From contig NZ_CP048000.1 in assembly GCF_009931695.1 (NCBI RefSeq), positions 434,001 through 498,000 on the forward strand: a DNA stretch of 64,000 nt. Direction: 5' to 3'. How positions within the stretch are numbered: position 1 is the stretch's first letter; every line of letters begins with the position of its first letter. The stretch is from Anaerocolumna sedimenticola. GTDB lineage: Bacteria; Bacillota; Clostridia; Lachnospirales; Lachnospiraceae. Positions 20,294 through 28,128 of the stretch are shown piece after piece. A program made the translations under genes and the position numbers. The notes beneath the pieces are model-generated. The model was not told where the DNA came from and searched no databases. It was given only the letters and a program-made list of their open reading frames with translations.

Positions 20294-21172
20294 CTACACT
20301 TTCTCAATTCGGTTCTTTCCCAGAAGACCGGATGGTTTTACTAAAAGAACCAGAACTAATACACCAAATACAATTGCGTCGGCAAGTTCGGTGGAAATAT
20401 ATGCTTTGGATACACTTTCAATGATTCCAAGTAACATACCGCCAAGCATAGCACCAGGTACGCTTCCGATACCACCCAAAACAGCAGCGACAAAGGCTTT
20501 GATTCCCGGCAAAGCTCCCAAAGTAGGTTTGATGGATTGATATTGACACACAAACATAATTCCGGCAACTGCCGCCAGCGCAGAACCTATTGCAAAGGTC
20601 ATGGATATGGTTTTATTTACATTAACACCCATTAATTCTGCTGCTGCCCTGTCTTCCGATACAGCCCGCATGGCACTGCCCGCTTTTGTTTTCGTTATAA
20701 ATAGGGTTAAGGCAACCATACAAATTAAGGTTACAGCTAAGGTCACTATGGTTACACCGGAAATAGTAACCCCACCTATTTTAACAGATTTTAACTTAAT
20801 AATAGATTCAAATGTTATGGGATTTGCATTAAATATTAATAATGCAATACTTTGCAATAAAAAGCTCATACCGATAGCAGTAATTAATACGGCAAGAGCC
20901 GGAGCTTTTCTAAGCGGCTTATATGCCACCTTTTCTATTATAATTCCCAGTACTGCACAAACTACTATTGTTAACAGGACTGCCGGTATTACCGGTATAT
21001 TTAATCCTGCTGTTGCTACGTATAATGTATATGCCCCCACCATAATGATATCTCCATGGGCAAAATTAATCATTTTAGCAATACCGTATACCATGGTATA
21101 CCCTAAAGCAATTAATGCATATATACTTCCGGAACGTAATCCGTTTATTAATTGTTCTATTATGCTTTCCAT
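20294..21172 (-). CDS. livH: Branched-chain amino acid ABC transporter permease LivH
   Basis: The other membrane subunit, 292 residues with about eight spans. The N-terminal LINGLRSGSIYALIALGYTM and MINFAHGDIIMVGAY, and the loop GSAMRAVSEDRAAAELMGVN that meets the ATPase, are textbook LivH. AGAGGTGA precedes the ATG. A 355-bp gap with a strong stem-loop separates it from livK, as expected where the binding protein is made in excess over the permeases. Confidence 0.95.
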   Translation of the reverse strand: MESIIEQLINGLRSGSIYALIALGYTMVYGIAKMINFAHGDIIMVGAYTLYVATAGLNIPVIPAVLLTIVVCAVLGIIIEKVAYKPLRKAPALAVLITAIGMSFLLQSIALLIFNANPITFESIIKLKSVKIGGVTISGVTIVTLAVTLICMVALTLFITKTKAGSAMRAVSEDRAAAELMGVNVNKTISMTFAIGSALAAVAGIMFVCQYQSIKPTLGALPGIKAFVAAVLGGIGSVPGAMLGGMLLGIIESVSKAYISTELADAIVFGVLVLVLLVKPSGLLGKNRIEKV

Positions 21173-21308
21173 TAAATATCACCTCTTTCTTCTTTTTCAT
21201 CTAAGATTCTTCGCTAAACTCAGAACATCCTCTTCCCAGTACACATTATTTGCTCTGCGCCAAGCGAAGAAGCTCAGATTTTATACATGTAAAACCTGTA
21301 TGAATCAC

Positions 21309-21381
21309 AAGAACAAAAGGAAGTCTTGGTGATAACAGTATAAAATATACATTATCCATCATAAAATTTCCTTTTGTTCTT
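21309..21381 (-). other. Stem-loop in the livK-livH intercistronic region
   Basis: AAGAACAAAAGGAA (21309-21322) pairs perfectly with TTCCTTTTGTTCTT (21368-21381) around a 45-base partly paired loop. A second pair, TTCTTCGCT / AGCGAAGAA (21208-21216 / 21262-21270), lies nearer livH. No T tract follows the main stem, so RNA stabilisation of the livK message or partial attenuation is more likely than full termination. Confidence 0.6.
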
Positions 21382-21527
21382 TTGCAAATTCTGGATTTCC
21401 AGTAAAATAGATTTATTGAATTTAAATTAACTAAGAAGTTTAAAGGCAAACTTCCGATCAGTAATATTATTAGTAAATTTTCTTCATTTGTCAACTAATT
21501 ATTCAAATTTCAATTCGTAGATAACTG

Positions 21528-22676
21528 TTATTTTGTTAATGAAGTATATTCACCATTTACGATTTTAACGAATTTAACACCTTTATTTGGTTCACCGTCG
21601 GCAGTGAATGTAACATCACCGGTAAGTCCGCTTACCTGGATTTCTGTCATGGCTTTAATTAAATCTTCGCTCTTTGTAGAACCTGCTTTTTCCAGAGCTG
21701 CTTTAATTACATATACAGAGTCATAACCGTCTGCTGCAAACTGGTCCGGAACAGCATCGTATTTTTCTTTATATGCAGTAGTAAAAGCCTGAATCTTAGG
21801 ATCCGTATCTGTTGCGTAGAAAGGACTTAAGAAAGTAGCTCCCTCTAATACCTTAGGATCTACAACTTTAGCTAATACACCATCCCAACCGTCTGATCCG
21901 ATAAAAGGAAGATTCATACCAAGTTCTGCTGCCTGGGTTGTAATATATGCAGCATCCTGATAATAAGCAGGAACAAAGATAATCTGAGCATCGGTTCCCT
22001 TAATTGTGGTTAACTGAGTTGTAAAATCTACCGCATCCTTTTCGAAAGCTTCACTGGCAACAATTTCGCCTCCGTCTTTCGCTACCTGATCTGCAAATGC
22101 CTTCATAACACCGGTACTGTATTCATCCGAATTATTATAAATAACTGCTATTTTAGTTAACCCTAAATCTTTAACCGCATAGTCAGCCATGGTAACACCC
22201 TGAACCGGATCGGTAAAACATAAACGGTATGCATTGTCATAAGCTGTTAAATCCTGGGCAGAACCGGATGGAGTAATCTGGAAGATACCATCGGCGTTCG
22301 TCTGTTCCGCTATAGCAAGACCTGCGCCGCTGGTAACGGTACCAAGTAATGCCTGGATACCTTTATCCATTAAACTGTTATAAGCTGACATTGCAGTATC
22401 ACCTGAAGCTTCATCATCAGCAAAATCAAGTTTTAACTGTAAACTGGAATCTCCAACTTTAACCCCTCCTGCCTTATTAATTTCTTCAATCGCCACTTCG
22501 GCACCCTGTTTAACTGATACACCATAAGATGCCGCCTGTCCGGTTAACGGTCCAAGCCCACCGATAAGAAATTCTGTGGAACTTCCTGTTTCTTTCTTTC
22601 CGCAGCCTGCTAAAGAACCTACGGCCATAGCACTGATAAGGCCTAAACATAAAACTTTTTTCATCGTTTTTTTCAT
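21528..22676 (-). CDS. livK: Branched-chain amino acid-binding lipoprotein LivK
   Basis: Substrate receptor of the Liv importer, a 382-residue lipoprotein. A signal peptide with lipobox SLAGC leads into a type I periplasmic-binding fold: GGLGPLTGQAASYGVSVKQGAE, ALLGTVTSGAGLAIAEQ, VIYNNSDEYSTGVMKAF and FAADGYDSVYVIKAA. The ATG at 22676 is preceded by AGGGAGGAAA, and the long upstream frame is ignored because the signal peptide starts here. It is the first gene of livKHMGF; a strong promoter lies about 190 bp upstream. Leu/Ile/Val are the likely ligands but the pocket cannot be read precisely. Confidence 0.93.
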   Translation of the reverse strand: MKKTMKKVLCLGLISAMAVGSLAGCGKKETGSSTEFLIGGLGPLTGQAASYGVSVKQGAEVAIEEINKAGGVKVGDSSLQLKLDFADDEASGDTAMSAYNSLMDKGIQALLGTVTSGAGLAIAEQTNADGIFQITPSGSAQDLTAYDNAYRLCFTDPVQGVTMADYAVKDLGLTKIAVIYNNSDEYSTGVMKAFADQVAKDGGEIVASEAFEKDAVDFTTQLTTIKGTDAQIIFVPAYYQDAAYITTQAAELGMNLPFIGSDGWDGVLAKVVDPKVLEGATFLSPFYATDTDPKIQAFTTAYKEKYDAVPDQFAADGYDSVYVIKAALEKAGSTKSEDLIKAMTEIQVSGLTGDVTFTADGEPNKGVKFVKIVNGEYTSLTK

Positions 22677-22828
22677 AAAGTTTCCTCCCTTTAATATATT
22701 ATTAGATAATGATTTCATTTACATCGTTCACCGCTTTGAACTTATCTCTTAGTAATGCGTTAAAGTATCAGGGTACAGAACCATGTCAATTCTTTCATTA
22801 ACTAAAGAATCGTGTTTAGATAGAAAAG

Positions 22829-22862
22829 AAGGCGTTCCAATAGAGTATTAGTGAACGCCTTT
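22829..22862 (-). other. Hairpin at the very 5' end of the livK transcript
   Basis: AAGGCGTTC / GAACGCCTT form a 9-bp stem (loop 16) beginning about five bases after the predicted start of transcription. It is followed by TCTTTTCTATC, not a clean T tract. A 5' stabilising hairpin or an early attenuator is possible. Confidence 0.55.
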
Positions 22863-22873
22863 ATTCTGCATAT

Positions 22874-22902
22874 ATATTACTATTGTAACAGATATTTGTC
22901 AA
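22874..22902 (-). promoter_or_regulatory. Promoter of the liv operon
   Basis: On the minus strand TTGACA (22902-22897), 17 bases and TAATAT (22879-22874). Nothing else this strong is present before livK. The stretch 22903-22998 holds a GAGGG/CCCTC hairpin just behind the zinc-ribbon gene. Confidence 0.85.
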
Positions 22903-22998
22903 CTGCTAATTTAGCAGTAAATTAATGGGTATCACGGGTTTATTAACCGAATATCCATATCTTTCATGCAGATCTCCCGAGGGGTATCCCTCCCTCGT

Positions 22999-23238
22999 TT
23001 AATTGTCGTGGTTTATTAGTTCGCCTCCGCATTTATCACAAAAATCCAGTCCGACCAGGGTAATTCCTCCGCAGTCGGGACATATCATCTTTTCAGGTAA
23101 TATTTCCTTCTCTACGATTTCATACTCCTGCTCTTCCTTAACCTTTTCCGGTTCCGGATTACTTGTCTCTTCCCTAACCGTATTGTTTTGGCTTCCCTTT
23201 TCCGGTGATTTCCTTTTCCATTTTTTAAATAGGAACAT
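22999..23238 (-). CDS. Small zinc-ribbon protein
   Basis: A 79-residue protein of unknown function. A basic N-terminus (FLFKKWKRKSPEKG) and a long charged Glu/Lys linker precede a C-terminal zinc ribbon, CPDCGGITL ... FCDKCGGEL, with two CxxC pairs 15 residues apart. This double-CxxC module is common in zinc-ribbon domains. The ATG at 23238 is chosen because GTGAGGA lies nine bases upstream. It is 60 bp behind the TIM-barrel gene and may be cotranscribed with it. No partner or substrate can be named. Confidence 0.7.
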   Translation of the reverse strand: MFLFKKWKRKSPEKGSQNNTVREETSNPEPEKVKEEQEYEIVEKEILPEKMICPDCGGITLVGLDFCDKCGGELINHDN

Positions 23239-23298
23239 AACAATCCTCACATTTTTCTTCCGGGTAATAAGTATTTTATATATAAGTACATAAAGAAA

Positions 23299-23976
23299 CT
23301 AAATTATGTTATCCTCACTTCGGTATTTGTTCATTAGTTTTTTAAATATTTCTCCATTGGAGGGTGGTGTATAGGTTATTGCATTCGCACCTGCCTCTAT
23401 AGTATTAACAATACTATCCTCTGTAGGTCCTCCGGTAGCTATGATAGGTACTTTAGGATATTCCTTTCTGATTTGCCTTACGATATCGATTGTTTTAGCT
23501 GCTCCAGACACATTAATAATATCTGCACCAGCTTCCAATCTGCTTTTTATATCTGTTTTTTCAGATACAACAGTTATCACAATGGGAATATCTATTTTCT
23601 GCTTTAAATATGCAATGGTCTCGTTTGGTGTGGGTGCATTTAACACAACTCCAACTGCACCCTGAAATTCAGCATCTTCAGCCAGATTAAGAACCCGTAC
23701 GCCGGTTGTCGTACCGCCTCCCACACCGCAGAATACCGGTACATCGGAAACATTGATGATGGAATGGGTGATAATGGGCTGGGGTGTAAACGGATATACG
23801 GCTATCACGGCATTGGCATTACAGTTACGAATAATAGCAATATCTGTTGTAAATACCAGGGACTTAATTAATTTGCCAAAAATTCGGATACCGCTTGCCT
23901 GATCGATTACCTGGGGTACCCGGACCATATGTTTCCTAAGATTTCCGTCTATCTCCGGCAAATGTTTATCTTCCAT
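23299..23976 (-). CDS. TIM-barrel protein of unknown function
   Basis: A 225-residue soluble protein whose second half reads like a beta/alpha barrel with a C-terminal phosphate-binding loop: LEAGADIINVSG, VPIIATGGPTEDSIVNTIEAGANAITYTPP. This pattern resembles ThiE, TrpF, NanE or GuaB-like barrels, but the N-terminus (MVRVPQVIDQASGIRIFGKLIKSL) matches none that I know. A glycine-rich segment FCGVGGGTTTGVRV lies in the middle. GGGAGGA precedes the ATG. The neighbours (zinc ribbon, clpX) do not suggest a pathway. Possibly an isomerase, epimerase or hydrolase. Confidence 0.65.
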   Translation of the reverse strand: MEDKHLPEIDGNLRKHMVRVPQVIDQASGIRIFGKLIKSLVFTTDIAIIRNCNANAVIAVYPFTPQPIITHSIINVSDVPVFCGVGGGTTTGVRVLNLAEDAEFQGAVGVVLNAPTPNETIAYLKQKIDIPIVITVVSEKTDIKSRLEAGADIINVSGAAKTIDIVRQIRKEYPKVPIIATGGPTEDSIVNTIEAGANAITYTPPSNGEIFKKLMNKYRSEDNII

Positions 23977-24239
23977 ACATGCTTCCTCCCATTCGAATTA
24001 TTTAAGGACCCTGCAAAGTTTTATATTGAAATTTCATTGGTTTGCAATAATATCCTCATTTTATACCCATGCATTTCGCAAGTTTACTTTCAAAACTGAC
24101 AAAATAGAACGTGAAAATTGATTAATTTTTCACATTATACCTCTTAAGTATACAGAATAACCCATGACAAAACAAGCAAATTTTGTCGTTAATTTATGAA
24201 TTTTTTGTTACTTTTTTACAGATTATTTATTAATTATCT

Positions 24240-24302
24240 TTAAAAGATAACCTGCCCTAACTTTAAATATAATTGAAGTTCAGGACAGGTTTACCGGTTA
24301 TC
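24240..24302 (-). terminator. clpX terminator
   Basis: AAAGATAACC(GGTAAA)CCTGTCCTGAACT pairs with AGTTAGGGCAGGTTATCTTT, directly after the clpX stop, and runs into TTTT. The remaining space to 23977 is AT-rich without recognisable features. Confidence 0.75.
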
Positions 24303-24303
24303 T

Positions 24304-25500
24304 TTAATTATTCTGTTCTAACACGGGAATAAATGTTTTCGTTCTGGTCCCTCTCATTTCAATATACGGAACTCCCTTTTTCTCAATGTAATCCCCTGTT
24401 ATGACCACTTTACCGATATTATCATCCTTAGGTATCTCATACATAATATCCAGCATAAACTCTTCTATTATAGCACGCAGCGCTCTTGCCCCTGTCTTTT
24501 TTTCCAAGGCTTTCCGGGCAATCGCTTCCAATGCTCCGTCGTCAAATTCCAGTAAAACCTCATCTAAGAGAAGAAGTTTCTGATATTGCTTTAAAATTGC
24601 ATTTTTAGGTTCTTTTAAAACCTTTACTAACATATCCTGGGTCAGCCCTTCTAACGTAAATATAATAGGAAGGCGCCCGATAAATTCCGGTATCATACCG
24701 AATTCCCTGAGGTCATCTACGATAACTTTCTGTAAGATATTTGGGTCACTGTCATACTTATCTTTTAAATCAGCGGAAAAACCTATGGAGGACTGCTTAT
24801 TCAATCTTGTTTTAATAATATTCTCAAGTTCAGGAAATGCACCCCCGCAGATAAATAATATATTTCTGGTATTCACTGTCGTCATAGGTACCATGGCATT
24901 TTTACTGGAAGCACCCACAGGCACTTCTATTTCGCTGCCCTCTAACAGTTTTAACATCCCCTGCTGAACTGATTCCCCGCTGACATCCCTGTTATTGGTA
25001 TTTTTCTTCTTAGCAATTTTATCAATCTCATCAATGAAAATGATTCCCCGTTCAGCTTTTTCCACATCATTACCAGCCGCTGCAAGCAATTTTGATACTA
25101 CACTTTCCACATCATCGCCGATATAACCGGCCTCAGTAAGGGAAGTCGCATCTGTAATGGCTAAAGGAACATTAAGAAGCCTTGCAAGAGTTTTTACCAA
25201 AAATGTTTTACCGCTTCCGGTAGGTCCAATCATTAACATATTGGATTTCTCTATTTCAATCTCATCCATTGTATTGGTAGCAACCCGTTTATAATGGTTG
25301 TAAACGGCAACGGAAATCACCTTTTTCGCATACTCCTGTCCAACAATATATTCATCCAATTGTCCTTTTATAATATGTGGTGACGGTATATTCTTGATAT
25401 CCAGAATATTTTCTTCCTCTGCCTTATCCTCCGCCGGTTTTTTCTTCTTGATTTTCTGGCTTTTGGGAATCTCATTCTGAATATTATTAAGATTCATCAT
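24304..25500 (-). CDS. clpX: ClpX, AAA+ ATPase part (separated from its zinc domain by a -1 shift)
   Basis: Unfoldase subunit of the ClpXP protease. This 398-residue frame carries the whole motor: DEYIVGQEYAKKVISVAVYN, Walker A GPTGSGKT (92-99), pore loop GYIGDDVES, Walker B IIFIDEIDKIAKK, the ClpP-docking IGF loop (SSIGFSADL), GMIPEFIGRLPII and sensor 2 GARALRAI. The N-terminal zinc-binding domain normally fused to it lies in the upstream frame (25497-25745), overlapping by ATGA. One extra C in the five-C run (plus strand 25505-25509) would give a continuous ClpX of about 480 residues. So this is either one gene with an indel or two coupled genes. Confidence 0.9.
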   Translation of the reverse strand: MMNLNNIQNEIPKSQKIKKKKPAEDKAEEENILDIKNIPSPHIIKGQLDEYIVGQEYAKKVISVAVYNHYKRVATNTMDEIEIEKSNMLMIGPTGSGKTFLVKTLARLLNVPLAITDATSLTEAGYIGDDVESVVSKLLAAAGNDVEKAERGIIFIDEIDKIAKKKNTNNRDVSGESVQQGMLKLLEGSEIEVPVGASSKNAMVPMTTVNTRNILFICGGAFPELENIIKTRLNKQSSIGFSADLKDKYDSDPNILQKVIVDDLREFGMIPEFIGRLPIIFTLEGLTQDMLVKVLKEPKNAILKQYQKLLLLDEVLLEFDDGALEAIARKALEKKTGARALRAIIEEFMLDIMYEIPKDDNIGKVVITGDYIEKKGVPYIEMRGTRTKTFIPVLEQNN

Positions 25501-25745
25501 ATTTGGGGGAATCCCATCATTTCCATATAAGGTGTCCCGCTGTTATTTATCGTATCAAATGTTTTCTGCATGCAATCTGAGCAAATACATATATTATTCG
25601 GTATACGGATCATTTTACCGACTTTACTTTCCGGCCTTCTGCAAATATAACAGACAGCTTCATAATCATCCTTATCTTTTGTTTCTTTCCCCTCAGAACT
25701 ACTGTTTTTATTATCTATATCATCACGGAAAAAATCATCTGCCAT
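25497..25745 (-). CDS. clpX: ClpX zinc-binding domain encoded as a separate frame
   Basis: This 82-residue frame has a polar, acidic N-terminus and then the C4 zinc domain of ClpX: CYICRRPESKVGKMIRI and ICICSDCMQKTFDTI. In intact ClpX it dimerises and binds adaptors and substrates. It ends MMGFPQI and stops at ATGA, where the ATPase frame begins. AAAGGAGAGG precedes its ATG, whereas no good ribosome site precedes the downstream ATG. That favours a single original gene interrupted by a one-base loss. Confidence 0.85.
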   Translation of the reverse strand: MADDFFRDDIDNKNSSSEGKETKDKDDYEAVCYICRRPESKVGKMIRIPNNICICSDCMQKTFDTINNSGTPYMEMMGFPQI

Positions 25746-26007
25746 TTATCTACCTCTCCTTTATCCTGTGCAAAACCTGTTAATAGTACAATTCTATATC
25801 CGAAGTGTTATAAATCCCCGGACATAGATATCATTATATCGTACACCGAACAGGTGTACAATAGCAGAATATTTAAATTTTTATAAACAATTATAATAGA
25901 AAATATAAAATATTTTAAATCATAGTAATTCATTTTAACACAAATAAAGTCATATTTCACTATAAAATGTAAATTTTTTGAAACACTTCTTTACTTTGGT
26001 GAAAATA

Positions 26008-26085
26008 AAATATGACCGGGGAATGCTATTTCCGTAAAGCATCATAATTTCTCTACGTTAAAGCAATCCCCGGTTATTTTAACCT
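26008..26085 (-). terminator. htrA terminator
   Basis: AATAACCGGGGATTGCT pairs with AGCATTCCCCGGTCATATT around a loop of about 40 bases. It lies downstream of htrA, beyond a REP-like repeat, and is followed by T-rich sequence. 25746-26007 is AT-rich; the clpX promoter must lie in it but none stands out. Confidence 0.7.
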
Positions 26086-26107
26086 CGCTGGCTAATTTAT
26101 TCATTAA

Positions 26108-26205
26108 CCGGAAGAAACATGCTTTGCGAGTTTCTCCGGTTCGCGTGCGCGTGCGAATTATTGCAAGCAAGCTTGCTAATTCTCACTTTGCTTTCGCGTA
26201 AATAA
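26108..26205. repeat. 98-bp REP-like repeat, copy 1
   Basis: It has two hairpins: CCGGAAGAAAC / GTTTCTCCGG and the palindrome AGCAAGCTTGCT. About 88 of 98 bases match copy 2 at 29552-29649 in the same orientation. It starts five bases beyond the htrA stop. Confidence 0.85.
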
Positions 26206-26210
26206 AAGAA

Positions 26211-27242
26211 TTAATTGTCTTTCGATTCCGGATTTTTCCCAAGATTCACTGTAATCTGCTTTTCTTCAAATTTGCCATTGGTACTTCTCATAACCGTAAC
26301 TTTTATATCCGTACCCACTCTATAGGAAGTAACTTTCTCTCTTAATTGGGTACCCGCTGTTATCTCCGTGTCATTAACTTTCGTGATAATATCTCCGGCA
26401 ATAATACCTGCTTTTTCAGCACTTCCGCCTTCTACAGTAGATTTTACATATACGCCTACCGGCCAGTTGTACGTTTTAGCAATGTCTTCTGTTACATCTT
26501 CGATATATACACCAAGATATCCTTTTTCAGCATCTTTTAATATTTCACGGTTCATTAATTCATTTATAATAGGTAATGCTCTTGAAATCGGAATGGCAAA
26601 TCCCATACCCTCTACTTCATTGGATGCATATTTAACTGTGTTTATACCAATTACTTCACCATTAAGGTTTAAGAGAGCACCGCCGCTGTTACCTGGATTT
26701 ATCGCCGCATCTGTCTGCAATAATACCATAGTCTTGTCTTCTAATTCTACTTTACGGTCTTTCGCACTGATATATCCTACAGTTGTAGATTGTCCGTATC
26801 CTAATGCATTACCGATTGCTATCGCCATTTCACCTACTTTGGCGGATTTTGAATCACCTAATTTAGCTACTTTAATGGCAGAAAGAGTGGCATCCTTAAT
26901 TGTACTAAGATCTATAGAGATAACTGCAAGGTCTGCTACCGCATCAGTCCCCTTTATAATCGCAGTTGCTTCGGATCCGTCGATAAATTTTACTTTAATC
27001 GGATCCGCTCCTTCCACGACATGATTATTTGTTGCTATTAATAATTCCTTGTCATTTTTACCAACGATAATGCCGGAACCTCCGCCCTCGTTTTGCTGGT
27101 CAAACTGTTGACCAAACCAGTCATAGGATTCTGTGTAGGTAGTGGTAATCGTTACAATGGATGGCATTGTGGCATCTACTACATCAGTAACATCGGTTTT
27201 TTGCTGGATTCCTTCCTGGGATACCGTAGTTGCTGCTATTTT
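26211..27242 (-). CDS. htrA: HtrA/DegP-type serine protease, catalytic and PDZ part (frameshifted)
   Basis: Envelope quality-control protease. This frame holds the trypsin-like domain with its triad, H in ATNNHVVEGADP, D in DAVADLAVISID and S in INPGNSGGALLN, then one PDZ domain (KGYLGVYIEDV ... AGIIAGDIITKVNDTEI). The first ATG in frame (27167, MPSIVTITTTY) lies inside the protease fold and has no ribosome site. The residues just upstream (IAATTVSQEGIQQKTDVTDV) continue the cytoplasmic/membrane part coded in the other frame. One extra A in the six-A run (27239-27244) joins the two into a 532-residue HtrA. As written, no active membrane-anchored protease would be made. Confidence 0.9.
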   Translation of the reverse strand, partial: KIAATTVSQEGIQQKTDVTDVVDATMPSIVTITTTYTESYDWFGQQFDQQNEGGGSGIIVGKNDKELLIATNNHVVEGADPIKVKFIDGSEATAIIKGTDAVADLAVISIDLSTIKDATLSAIKVAKLGDSKSAKVGEMAIAIGNALGYGQSTTVGYISAKDRKVELEDKTMVLLQTDAAINPGNSGGALLNLNGEVIGINTVKYASNEVEGMGFAIPISRALPIINELMNREILKDAEKGYLGVYIEDVTEDIAKTYNWPVGVYVKSTVEGGSAEKAGIIAGDIITKVNDTEITAGTQLREKVTSYRVGTDIKVTVMRSTNGKFEEKQITVNLGKNPESKDN

Positions 27243-27808
27243 TTATGTTCTGAATCTGATAAATTTAATTGAAAACCACCGAAAGCTCCCTTATCCCCGT
27301 CAACCCGAATAGAAATAGGAGCCGCATTCGGATTCATTCCATAATAAGCCAGATTAAAACCAATAAAGCTAGCTCCTGCAACAACACCAAAAACCGCTGC
27401 TCCTAACACAAATTTAACTGCCTTCTTAAATACATTAGGTTTTTTTGTTTTATTTTTGTTTATATTCTCATCCGGCATATCAAATACATGACTTTGTTCA
27501 TTATTGTTATAAGAATATGAAAATTGTTCCTTTTGATCTGCTGAACCTGATTGATTTAGGTTCGATGCAGCAATCTGTTCTGCCCAGAAACTATAAGGTG
27601 CAGAGGTATTATTTTGACTTTCTGTACTTGTAGACTTTTCAGTAAGATCACTGGTACCATTTTGGTTTAAGTCACCAGTATTGCTTTGATTTAAGCTGCT
27701 TGTACTGTTAACAGAACCATCATATCCTGAGTCGGTTTGACTTATTTGATCACTCTGAGTATCGGGATTGTATGGATTATTTTGGTTATTTAAAAAATCA
27801 TCTGACAT
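27236..27808 (-). CDS. htrA: HtrA N-terminal cytoplasmic tail and membrane anchor (frameshifted)
   Basis: The 5' part of the htrA gene above. It encodes a long Asn/Gln/Ser-rich tail (about 120 residues), a basic stretch NKTKKPNVFKKAVK, one membrane span (KFVLGAAVFGVVAGASFIGF) and the start of the external linker, then stops at LSDSEHKK. This layout, low-complexity tail, single anchor, protease, PDZ, is the usual Gram-positive HtrA form. AAGGAG precedes the ATG at 27808. Alone it would be an inactive membrane peptide. Confidence 0.85.
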   Translation of the reverse strand: MSDDFLNNQNNPYNPDTQSDQISQTDSGYDGSVNSTSSLNQSNTGDLNQNGTSDLTEKSTSTESQNNTSAPYSFWAEQIAASNLNQSGSADQKEQFSYSYNNNEQSHVFDMPDENINKNKTKKPNVFKKAVKFVLGAAVFGVVAGASFIGFNLAYYGMNPNAAPISIRVDGDKGAFGGFQLNLSDSEHKK

Positions 27809-28128
27809 ATAAAAACTCCTTCCTTTCTTAAGGTACCCGTACGAGCCGTTACTTCTATTAATAGTACCTAATTTCATATATCAAGAAATAAATTTAATTT
27901 CTAATTTTATGGTTTTATTTTATCAGTACTTTGTGTAAAGATTGTGAAAATACATGAAAAAATTTGTGTTTTCTATTTCTAATTCTTAAGATTCCTACAT
28001 CAAATATTAAGAATTTTATATATTGTGGATTGACTTTGAATCATGTATTATATTAGTGATGCTTTGTGACAATACTCTAAAATATACACAGATTTAAGAA
28101 TGCCTTTCTATCGGCTATGGTGAGAATT

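Noticed and set aside
21246..21494. 82-codon open frame in the livK-livH gap
   Set aside because: It spans the stem-loop, has no ribosome site and its sequence resembles no protein; explained by the hairpin arms.
25497..25745. A novel two-subunit ClpX
   Set aside because: Attractive, but one base restores a standard ClpX and two other genes nearby show the same kind of break, so an error or mutation is more likely.
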